A DNA stretch of 12,889 nt from assembly GCA_013393545.1 (NCBI GenBank), contig JABXHG010000143.1, positions 1 to 12,889 of the forward strand, in the 5' to 3' direction. Made by a program: the position numbers and the translations under genes. The stretch comes from Alteromonadaceae bacterium (GTDB lineage Bacteria; Pseudomonadota; Gammaproteobacteria; Pseudomonadales; Oleiphilaceae). The notes beneath the pieces are model-generated. The model saw only the letters and a list, made by a program, of their open reading frames with translations, was not told the DNA's origin and did no database searches. Position 1 is the stretch's first letter. Every line of letters begins with the position of its first letter. Of the stretch, positions 1 to 6,743 are shown one piece after another.

Positions 1-1
1 C

Positions 2-1048
2 TATCACGGCATGTCCGGTATTGACCTGAACCGCGCCGGGACGCCGCTGGTCGAGGTGGTCACCGAACCGGACATGAACAGCGCCGAGGAAGCCGTCGCG
101 TTCGCCAAGAAACTACACAGTCTGGTGACCTCGCTGGGCATCTGCGATGGCGACATGTCCCAGGGCTCCATGCGCTTTGACGTAAACATTTCCCTCAAGC
201 CCAAGGGCTCCGAGGAGCTGGGCACGCGCACGGAAACCAAGAACCTGAACTCGTTCCGATTCATGGAGCAGGCCATCCACCACGAAGTAGAACGGCAGAT
301 GGATATCCTGGAGGATGGCGGTCGCATCGTTCAGGAAACCCGCCTGTACAACGGTGACCGGGACGAATCCCGCTCCATGCGCACCAAGGAAGAAGCCAAC
401 GACTATCGCTACTTCCCCTGCCCGGACCTGCTACCGGTCGAGATTGACGACGCCTTCATTGAAGAAGCCCGCGCCAGCCTTCCGGAACTGCCGGACGAGC
501 GCAAGGCCCGCTTCAAGGAACAGTACAGCCTGAACGACTACGACGCGGGCGTGCTGTCTGGCGAAGCCAAACTGGCTGCGTTCTTCGAGGAAACCGTGCA
601 ACACGGTAAAGACGCGAAGCTGGCTGCCAACTGGATTCAGGGCGAGTTCTCTGCGCGACTGAACGCCGAGGAAAAGGCCGTGGCGGAATCACCAATTTCC
701 GGCGCCCAGCTGGGTGCACTGGTGGTACGTATTGCCGACAACACAGTCTCTTCCGCCGGTGCCAAGAAAGTCTTCGAAGCCCTGTGGATTGGCGAAAACA
801 CCGATGTTGATGCCATTATTGAAGAGAAGGGCCTGAAACAGGTATCGGACACCGGCGCTCTGGAAGCCATGGTAGACGAGGTGCTGGCCAGCATGCCCGA
901 ACAGGTAGAGCAGTATCAGAATGAAGACAACCCGAAGAAACGCAAGAAGATGCTGGGTGGCTTCATGGGTCCGTTGATGAAGGCTTCAAAGGGTCAGGGC
1001 AACCCGAAGCTGTTCAATGAGATACTGCTGAAGAAGCTGGAAGGCTGA
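2..1048 (+). CDS. gatB: Aspartyl/glutamyl-tRNA(Asn/Gln) amidotransferase subunit B, 5'-truncated
   Basis: GatB is the tRNA-binding, kinase-like subunit of GatCAB, which activates the side chain of Glu or Asp mischarged on tRNA(Gln) or tRNA(Asn) so that ammonia from GatA can amidate it. The open frame runs in from the left edge and codes for 348 residues. The usual protein is about 480 residues, so roughly the first 130 are missing. Family signatures visible are DLNRAGTPLVEVVTEPD near the left edge, SMRFDVNISL, GTRTETKNLNSF, and the DYRYFPCPDLLPVEI segment. The C-terminal part is the helical GatB/YqeY-type tail ending GNPKLFNEILLKKLEG. The ATG at position 11 is internal and is not the true start. 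The stop codon lies inside the purine-rich ribosome binding site of the next gene, so the two are probably cotranscribed. gatC and gatA are expected upstream, outside the window. Confidence 0.96.
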   Translation, partial: YHGMSGIDLNRAGTPLVEVVTEPDMNSAEEAVAFAKKLHSLVTSLGICDGDMSQGSMRFDVNISLKPKGSEELGTRTETKNLNSFRFMEQAIHHEVERQMDILEDGGRIVQETRLYNGDRDESRSMRTKEEANDYRYFPCPDLLPVEIDDAFIEEARASLPELPDERKARFKEQYSLNDYDAGVLSGEAKLAAFFEETVQHGKDAKLAANWIQGEFSARLNAEEKAVAESPISGAQLGALVVRIADNTVSSAGAKKVFEALWIGENTDVDAIIEEKGLKQVSDTGALEAMVDEVLASMPEQVEQYQNEDNPKKRKKMLGGFMGPLMKASKGQGNPKLFNEILLKKLEG

Positions 1049-1057
1049 GGAGGCCAA

Positions 1058-1723
1058 ATGGATCATATTGTCAAAGGTGTTCTGGAATTCCGCAAAAACG
1101 TCTATCCGGAACACAAGGATCTGTTTGGCGAACTGGCAACAGGCCAGAGCCCGGAGGTGCTGTTCTTCACCTGTTCGGATTCGCGTATTGATCCGAACAT
1201 GATGACCGGCACCAACCCGGGCGATCTGTTCATCTGCCGCAATGCCGGCAACATCATCCCGCCACACAGCAATGAGACCGGCGGCATGACCGCCTCCATC
1301 GAGTTTGCGGTGGCGGTGCTTCACGTGCGCCATATCATTGTCTGTGGCCATACCGATTGCGGAGCGATAAAAGGTGCACTGGATGTGCAGGGCCTCAAGG
1401 GACTGCCGCACGTTCAGGAATGGCTGGGCCACTGCCGCTCGGCGATCGAGATTGTCCGGGAGCGCCATGGCATTTCCGGAGAAGGTCCGCTGGACAGCCA
1501 ATACCTGAACGAGGCCATTGAGGAGAACGTGTTGCAGCAGGTTCAGCACCTGCGTACCCATCCGACGGTGGCGGCCAAGCTGGCCAACGGCAAAATCAAG
1601 ATCCACGGCTGGGTTTACGACATCCGGTCCGGAAACATTCGTTGCTGCGGACAAAACAGCTACGAGTTCCAGGATTTTGACAGTTTTTATTCAGACATTA
1701 TCGAGAAAGTTGGCGAGGCCTGA
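1058..1723 (+). CDS. can: Beta-class carbonic anhydrase
   Basis: This cytosolic zinc enzyme interconverts CO2 and bicarbonate and supplies bicarbonate for carboxylation reactions. The 221-residue length matches the CynT/Can family. The zinc ligands of the beta class are visible: Cys39 in the CSDSR motif, and His98 and Cys101 in CGHTDCGA. The catalytic Asp41-Arg43 dyad is intact. The GNAGNI-type loop is present as RNAGNIIPP (61-69). The start is the first ATG, preceded by a strong GAGGAGG that overlaps the gatB stop codon, so translation is probably coupled to gatB. There are no cyn genes (cyanase) beside it, so a general Can role is more likely than a cyanate-specific CynT role; this last point is inference. 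The 3' end runs into a terminator-like hairpin. Confidence 0.95.
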   Translation: MDHIVKGVLEFRKNVYPEHKDLFGELATGQSPEVLFFTCSDSRIDPNMMTGTNPGDLFICRNAGNIIPPHSNETGGMTASIEFAVAVLHVRHIIVCGHTDCGAIKGALDVQGLKGLPHVQEWLGHCRSAIEIVRERHGISGEGPLDSQYLNEAIEENVLQQVQHLRTHPTVAAKLANGKIKIHGWVYDIRSGNIRCCGQNSYEFQDFDSFYSDIIEKVGEA

Positions 1724-1740
1724 TTACTCAGGTCTCAGCC
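1712..1740 (+). terminator. Terminator-like hairpin at the end of the carbonic anhydrase gene
   Basis: GAGGCCTGA (1715-1723) pairs with TCAGGTCTC (1728-1736) across a TTAC loop, with one G-U pair. GGC (1712-1714) can extend the stem with GCC (1738-1740) if A1737 is bulged. TTTC follows, so the T-tract is weak. The stem contains the stop codon of the carbonic anhydrase gene. It sits between convergent genes and most likely ends the gatB-can transcript. The opposite strand lacks a T-run after the stem, so it is a poor terminator for the operon coming from the right. Confidence 0.5.
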
Positions 1741-1797
1741 TTTCAAACCACGGATGCCCATTTTATGGTGACACGAAACCCGGAAAGATAGACGCTG

Positions 1798-2124
1798 TCA
1801 GTTCTCGGGGATATAGACCATTGACCCATCCTGTAGCCTGTAGGTTATGCCCGCTTTGACGCCTTCCCCTTCCCCCATCTCGCCAGACGAGGTGTAGTGC
1901 TTGAGCGTTTCACCCTCCTTGACGATCATTTCCATGCTTTCCTTCCCGGGGTTCTTGACCACCACCACTGAGTCGCTGGTCAACGGGTTTAGCGGGTTCT
2001 GGATGATGACCATCAGCAACACGGCAATGATCACCAGAAACACGTCGATCAGGTTTACAACGCTGGTAATCGGATCTTCTTCATCATCGCGCAGAATGGC
2101 CAGAGGCCTGCGTTTGGTCGTCAT
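1798..2124 (-). CDS. DUF2149 protein, ExbD-like single-span membrane protein (HmuV-like)
   Basis: This 108-residue protein belongs to the DUF2149 type, whose function is not established. It has a short charged N-terminus, one membrane span (about residues 22-42), and a small C-terminal domain of about 65 residues predicted to be periplasmic. The span begins NLIDVFLVI, which closely resembles the PLIDIVFLL start of the ExbD span in the same operon. Asp27 falls where ExbD/TolR carry the proton-pathway aspartate. The ATG overlaps the stop of the upstream ExbB-like gene (ATGA, 2124-2121), with GGAGG four bases before it, so the two are probably made in fixed ratio. The pairing resembles ExbB-ExbD or MotA-MotB. 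In Bacteroidetes, as I recall, the same pair ends the hmu operon as hmuU-hmuV. Family placement is from sequence memory; the motor role is inference. Confidence 0.85.
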   Translation of the reverse strand: MTTKRRPLAILRDDEEDPITSVVNLIDVFLVIIAVLLMVIIQNPLNPLTSDSVVVVKNPGKESMEMIVKEGETLKHYTSSGEMGEGEGVKAGITYRLQDGSMVYIPEN

Positions 2125-2624
2125 GAGGCCTCCACTGGGGCATCCGGCGTGGGGTGGCGGTTCAGCAACAGATGAAGCTCCTCCAGCAACCAGCGCTTGC
2201 GAACCGACAGTATCCAGTAGCTGACCGACGCGGCCAGCAACGCGATAATGACTGCCGAGAAGGCCACCACCAGGTTATCGGCCATGCTTTGCGTGTTGCC
2301 CGCCGCCACCGCCATCAGCGCGGGGCCCATCGGGATCATGGTGGCAATCAGCCCGAGCATTGGCGCAATCCGGTTGATCAGCCGCGGCCACTCGGTCTGT
2401 TTCAGCAACGCCAGTTCCAGTTGCTCCTGATCCATCCGGCCGTTGCGCCGAGCCACCCGCGCCAGTGGCCCGGCCCGTTCAGGCCGGGTGCGACGCTGCA
2501 GGTATTCCATCAGGAACTGGCCCAGCATAAACAGGGCATAAACGAACATCAGTATCAGCACCAGCAGCACCGGGGTCAGAAAAATGCCGGTGACGCTGTA
2601 CAGCCATTGTTCCAGTTGATTCAT
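2121..2624 (-). CDS. MotA/TolQ/ExbB-family proton channel protein (HmuU-like)
   Basis: This 167-residue inner-membrane protein is related to ExbB/TolQ/MotA, which form the multimeric ring of proton-driven motors. It has three likely membrane spans: about 14-38, 83-107 and 117-141. A charged cytoplasmic segment (44-81) lies between spans one and two. The second span carries APMLGLIATMIPMG (87-100), matching the APLLGLLGTIIGM stretch of the canonical ExbB encoded at the head of this operon. It is shorter than that ExbB and diverged from it, so it is unlikely to be a recent duplicate. An AAGGA ribosome binding site precedes the ATG in the 25-nt gap after the chelatase gene, and the 3' end overlaps the DUF2149 start. 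Position next to a periplasmic CobN-like protein suggests that it powers that protein rather than TonB; this is inference. Confidence 0.9.
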   Translation of the reverse strand: MNQLEQWLYSVTGIFLTPVLLVLILMFVYALFMLGQFLMEYLQRRTRPERAGPLARVARRNGRMDQEQLELALLKQTEWPRLINRIAPMLGLIATMIPMGPALMAVAAGNTQSMADNLVVAFSAVIIALLAASVSYWILSVRKRWLLEELHLLLNRHPTPDAPVEAS

Positions 2625-2649
2625 TCTGTTAATTCCTTGTATCTATTGA

Positions 2650-5600
2650 TTAATGTGCGGCACGGGCACGACGCCCCTGTTGAAAGACACCAGCGGCCAC
2701 TGGCAGCAGCAGGGCAAACAGCCAGTAGTCGAAGGGTGTGTCCTGCGCGTCGTGGCTGACTTCTTCCAGTTTCCGGCCTTTGACCTGTTCGGCCGGAGCC
2801 TGCGGTTCACCGGCGTTCTCCGGTGGCGGGGTGGCTGCACTGCTGGCCTGATCCGGTGCGGGAGCTGCGTTGATGCCGTAGCCGGCGGCCTTGTCAGCAA
2901 CGTATTGGGCAAAGGTCCGGTTTTCGGTATAGACATCGTGCTCGGCTGCGATCTCGGTATACACTTCAACCAGCTCTCGCACGGTTTCGTCACTGGCCTC
3001 CCAGTAGCCCTTGCGAATCGCTTCAATCATGCGCTCGCTGATCTGTGCCAGTGCCGTGGGATTGGACTGCTCGAACCACTCACGCAGCCCCAGTTCGTAC
3101 TTGTCCCTGACATAGACCTCGTGGAAGTTCTGCCACTGATCGTCCCGCACTACATTGCGATCCATTACCTGCCATCCCCAGAAGTTATTGATCGTTTTCA
3201 GCATGTTGAGGGTGCCGGCATAATCCTCTTTCATCATCTCTTTCACCCAGTTCGGGTGCTGATATACGGACCTCAGTTCCATCGCCATGAAGTTGCCCGC
3301 ATCCTGCAGCCGTGCCTTTCGGGGGTCACGCATGTTGGAGATGTAGAGTTGCGGTGCTTCGCCATCAAGGTATTTCACCGCCATGGAGATACCACCCAGG
3401 TACTCGAACGGATGATCCGTATCCAGCAGCCCTCTCAGGTTGGACGAGCGGGAGAATACGGCGGCATCCGTGCCTTTCAGATGCTCGGCGTAGGTGTTGA
3501 CCACCTGCCCTTCGGAATCCGCCAGCTTTTGGCTCCACTTGCTGGTATCGGGGCCATAGGCCCAGGACATACGTGACAGGTAAAGCTCCTCCAGCTTGCC
3601 GTCGCCCTCCTCCCACTGATCCGACCCCAGAGTTGCTTCCGGCAGCTTGGTGCCGTAGTCACCGCTTTCGGTGCCGAACACACGCGTCAGCGCATGGTTT
3701 TCGGCCTGAGCCTCCGGGATACCCCGGGCCAGCAAAGCCGTTCGGACACGCTCTGTATTGGCGCGAATAAAGTTAAGTTCTTCCGGCTCTTTCAGCGCCG
3801 CCACCAGCGTCACCGCTTCATTCAGACGTTCCATCACCACCGGAAACTGATCACGGTACAGGCCCGTCAGCGAAATGACCGTATCGATACGCGGACGACC
3901 CAGTTCCTGCTGCGGAATTGCTTCGATGCCGGTGACGCGTCCACCCCGGTCCCACACTGGTTTCACGCCCAGAGCCCAGAGAATCTGGGCCTCCAGCATG
4001 CCCAGATGGCGCATGGTCTCGGTGCTCCAGAGTGTGAAGGTGAGCTTGCGTGGATAGCGACCATGCTGTGTCCTGTAGCTATCGATCAGGTCCTGCATGG
4101 CTTTGACCCCGGCGTCATAGGCCGCCTTGGTAGGCACCCGGTTAGGATCGAAGCCATAGATATTGCGGCCAGTCGGCAGCGCATCCGGATTACGAATCGG
4201 ATCACCACCATAACTCGGGTGGATGAAGCCACTCTCCAGGCCCGAAATCAGTGCTCGGGTTTCCGACCCGGCCGCGTAATTTCCGGCCAGCTGTCGCGCT
4301 TCTCTGGCCAGTTGCTTGCTGGCCGGTGACAACGCCTCGATAGAAGCACCCTGAACCACGTACTTCAGCACGAACTGGTAGGGCTCGGTCTGTTGGATCT
4401 GCTCGTAATCCGCCACGAACAGGGCATCGGGATTGTCGATTCCGAGCGCGTCCGCCAGCGGCTTGAGCATAATCAGCATCAGGTTCATCGCCTGGTGCTG
4501 ATCGCTCATGGTTTTGCCAAAAGTATGCAGCCCCAATGGCTGCAGGGCACCTGCCAGCAGTTCGATATGATCCTCGACCTGCCGCAGATGGGTCTCGAAA
4601 CCTTCCCGCCAGGTCTGTTCCTCCAGACCAACATCCTTATGCAGGTTCTGGTCCACCACGGCCTGAATGATCCTGGTCCTGGCCGCCTCCTTGACCATGC
4701 CTTCGTTCACGCTGTGATATTCCCTCAGCATATCGTTCAGCGCGGTAAGCCCGGGGTCCAGGCCGGCGGGTGAAAAGGCCGGGGTCTGGTGCGAAATCAC
4801 AACGCCCCGGCCACGACGCTTCACGTGAATCGCCTCGCCGATGTTGTCGACAATATAGGGGTAGAGTACCGGCGTATTGCCAACCAACAGGTTGGGATAG
4901 TCATAGGCCCAGAGCCCGCGTTCTTTGCCTGGCGTCCACTCCTGGGAACCGTGGGTACCGAAATGGATGATGGCATCACTGCCAAAGTCTTCTCGCAGCC
5001 AGAGGTAGGTGGCCAGATAGCCATGATGCAGCGGCACTTCGGTATCGTGGAACAGGTCTTTCTCGCGTTCGTCGCCGGGACGATCGCTGCGCTTGGGCTG
5101 CGGCAGGATCACCATGTTGCCGGCCCGGATACGCGGGATGGCAAATCCCCTGACGCCGTCCTTTTCAACCACCCAGCCGCTTTTGCCGGCCTCGCCCCAG
5201 AACTGGTTGATGTCTTTTCGTACACTGGACGGCAGTGTCGCGAACCAGCGTTGATAGTCCGCCAGCGGCAGAAAGGCCCAGTGTCCGGTCGCGGTCAGTT
5301 CCTGCAGGGCCTGCTCGCGATAGAAGGGGCGCAGCAGCGTTCCGAAGGTGTCGATCAGGGCCTGCTCGTCCTTTGCTTCGAGTTGATAACCCTCAGCTTT
5401 GAGATCGTCGATCAGCCTGGCCACCGAACGCGGCACATTCATGTTGGAGGCACTGACGTTGTTTTCCCCTGCCGGAGTATTCCAGAACACCAGGGCCAGC
5501 CGTTTGTCGGTGTTGGCTTTGCGTTTGAGCTGCGCCAGTTTGATTGCTTTCCCGAGCAGCATATCGAGCTGCTCCGGCATCGGCACCATTTCCCCGCTTT

Positions 5601-6732
5601 CGTTGGTAGAAAACACCACCGGGTCCTGAGTACCAATGTATTCAGCCACGGATAACCGGAAAGGAATATAGAAGGTGCTGATCCCGGCCGGATCGGCCAT
5701 GTAGTCCTCGCGGGTGCCGTCACGGTAGTTGATCACATTCAGCACCGGCATATTCTGCGCCTTGTAACGCGCCAGCCGCTGGTCCGGCCCGACACCGAGA
5801 AAGGTGTTAACGGTCATGACATCGACCACCAGGCGCCCGTCCAGCGTGATCAGGGGCTCATCCAGCCTGTGTGGTGGCTGCTGCGACGGATTGGGGAAGT
5901 CTGCGGGATTACGCTCGATGACAGGTTTCGCCTGGTCAACAGCATCCGGGCGGCCTGTATCCGGGCGGCCACCACCTGAACCACCGGCACTGCGGCGGGG
6001 CGTCAGGCTTCGGGCGTCACGGTAGTAAACGATGGGTACAGCACCCCGTTTTTCCGCACCCACAATGAACTCGTCGAGCATGCGGTTTTGCGCATCAACA
6101 ATATAGGTGGAGCTGGTTTCCATGCCTATAACCGGCAGCGATCGCCATTCCCTGTCGTTTTCCTGCTGCCACCAGTCAAGGTAGCTGGACAAGTCGGTGA
6201 ACAGCTCCCCCGGAGCGTCAGGGTGATAGATTGCGCCCTCCGGCATTGGCACGGCATCGGGCACCCGGGACCAGTCTTCGCCGTTCAGCCAAAGCGCCAG
6301 AAATTGCGCCATATAGGCCCGGTTCTGATCCCGCCCACCCATATAGTAGGCATAGAGACGCTCAGCAAAGTCCGGGTCAAGGCGCTCGACACGCAGGCGA
6401 TTCATCCAACTGAAGCGGTTAATATGGACAACCGGTTTGTTAAAGCGACGCCAGTGATCCCCGGCACGACTATCCACCTCGCTGACATCCTCTTCACGGG
6501 GCGCATCCACAATGATCAACCGGGCCGCCTTGATGGCGGTCTCCAGCTTGGCGTCTTCAGTGCGACTGACGTCATGCCAGCGCATTGCAACCCCTTCCTG
6601 TCCGGCAGCCCGTGCGGTCTGGTCCAGCTTCTTCCCGAGTACAAAATCGGTGGTCAACAGCACCACGTCGGCCGCGCCCGCTCCGGTCGACAGCAGACAT
6701 AACATCAGGATGGCCAGGGTTCTCAACAACAT
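2650..6732 (-). CDS. cobN: CobN-like chelatase, exported and membrane-anchored (HmuS-like)
   Basis: This 1360-residue protein belongs to the CobN/ChlH/BchH family, the large tetrapyrrole-binding subunits of cobalt and magnesium chelatases. The core motif HFGTHGSQEW (590-599), followed by TPGKERGLW, matches the HFGxHGxxEW-type motif of the family. Two features separate it from cytosolic CobN: a signal peptide (1-20, cleavage near AGA-AD) and a C-terminal membrane span (about 1334-1350) after a Pro/Ala-rich linker (about 1289-1333). The catalytic body should therefore lie in the periplasm. A Gly/Arg/Pro/Asp-rich insert sits at about 243-268. The ATG has a GAGGAG site in the 11-nt gap after the receptor gene. 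No CobS/CobT, ChlI/ChlD or cobalamin-synthesis gene is nearby. Automatic pipelines will call it cobaltochelatase CobN. The context (TonB receptor upstream, ExbB-like and DUF2149 downstream) fits HmuS of haem-utilisation operons better. Family membership is certain; substrate and direction of reaction are not. Confidence 0.93.
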   Translation of the reverse strand: MLLRTLAILMLCLLSTGAGAADVVLLTTDFVLGKKLDQTARAAGQEGVAMRWHDVSRTEDAKLETAIKAARLIIVDAPREEDVSEVDSRAGDHWRRFNKPVVHINRFSWMNRLRVERLDPDFAERLYAYYMGGRDQNRAYMAQFLALWLNGEDWSRVPDAVPMPEGAIYHPDAPGELFTDLSSYLDWWQQENDREWRSLPVIGMETSSTYIVDAQNRMLDEFIVGAEKRGAVPIVYYRDARSLTPRRSAGGSGGGRPDTGRPDAVDQAKPVIERNPADFPNPSQQPPHRLDEPLITLDGRLVVDVMTVNTFLGVGPDQRLARYKAQNMPVLNVINYRDGTREDYMADPAGISTFYIPFRLSVAEYIGTQDPVVFSTNESGEMVPMPEQLDMLLGKAIKLAQLKRKANTDKRLALVFWNTPAGENNVSASNMNVPRSVARLIDDLKAEGYQLEAKDEQALIDTFGTLLRPFYREQALQELTATGHWAFLPLADYQRWFATLPSSVRKDINQFWGEAGKSGWVVEKDGVRGFAIPRIRAGNMVILPQPKRSDRPGDEREKDLFHDTEVPLHHGYLATYLWLREDFGSDAIIHFGTHGSQEWTPGKERGLWAYDYPNLLVGNTPVLYPYIVDNIGEAIHVKRRGRGVVISHQTPAFSPAGLDPGLTALNDMLREYHSVNEGMVKEAARTRIIQAVVDQNLHKDVGLEEQTWREGFETHLRQVEDHIELLAGALQPLGLHTFGKTMSDQHQAMNLMLIMLKPLADALGIDNPDALFVADYEQIQQTEPYQFVLKYVVQGASIEALSPASKQLAREARQLAGNYAAGSETRALISGLESGFIHPSYGGDPIRNPDALPTGRNIYGFDPNRVPTKAAYDAGVKAMQDLIDSYRTQHGRYPRKLTFTLWSTETMRHLGMLEAQILWALGVKPVWDRGGRVTGIEAIPQQELGRPRIDTVISLTGLYRDQFPVVMERLNEAVTLVAALKEPEELNFIRANTERVRTALLARGIPEAQAENHALTRVFGTESGDYGTKLPEATLGSDQWEEGDGKLEELYLSRMSWAYGPDTSKWSQKLADSEGQVVNTYAEHLKGTDAAVFSRSSNLRGLLDTDHPFEYLGGISMAVKYLDGEAPQLYISNMRDPRKARLQDAGNFMAMELRSVYQHPNWVKEMMKEDYAGTLNMLKTINNFWGWQVMDRNVVRDDQWQNFHEVYVRDKYELGLREWFEQSNPTALAQISERMIEAIRKGYWEASDETVRELVEVYTEIAAEHDVYTENRTFAQYVADKAAGYGINAAPAPDQASSAATPPPENAGEPQAPAEQVKGRKLEEVSHDAQDTPFDYWLFALLLPVAAGVFQQGRRARAAH

Positions 6733-6743
6733 GATCAGGCTCC

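Noticed and set aside
986..1654. Minus-strand open frame of 222 codons over the carbonic anhydrase gene
   Set aside because: The plus strand carries all zinc ligands of a beta-carbonic anhydrase, and the minus-strand product resembles nothing known to me.
2653..3576. Long plus-strand open frame of 307 codons opposite the chelatase gene
   Set aside because: It is the antisense shadow of a GC-rich conserved coding region, with no domain or ribosome binding site that I recognise.
4789..5655. Plus-strand open frame of 288 codons opposite the chelatase gene
   Set aside because: The opposite strand encodes the conserved CobN core motif across this stretch, so this frame is a shadow.
5930..6000. 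Possible insertion or repeat in the chelatase gene (GGSGGG and GRPD-rich stretch)
   Set aside because: The frame is kept and the stretch is short, so it is better explained as a flexible loop than as a mobile or repeat element.
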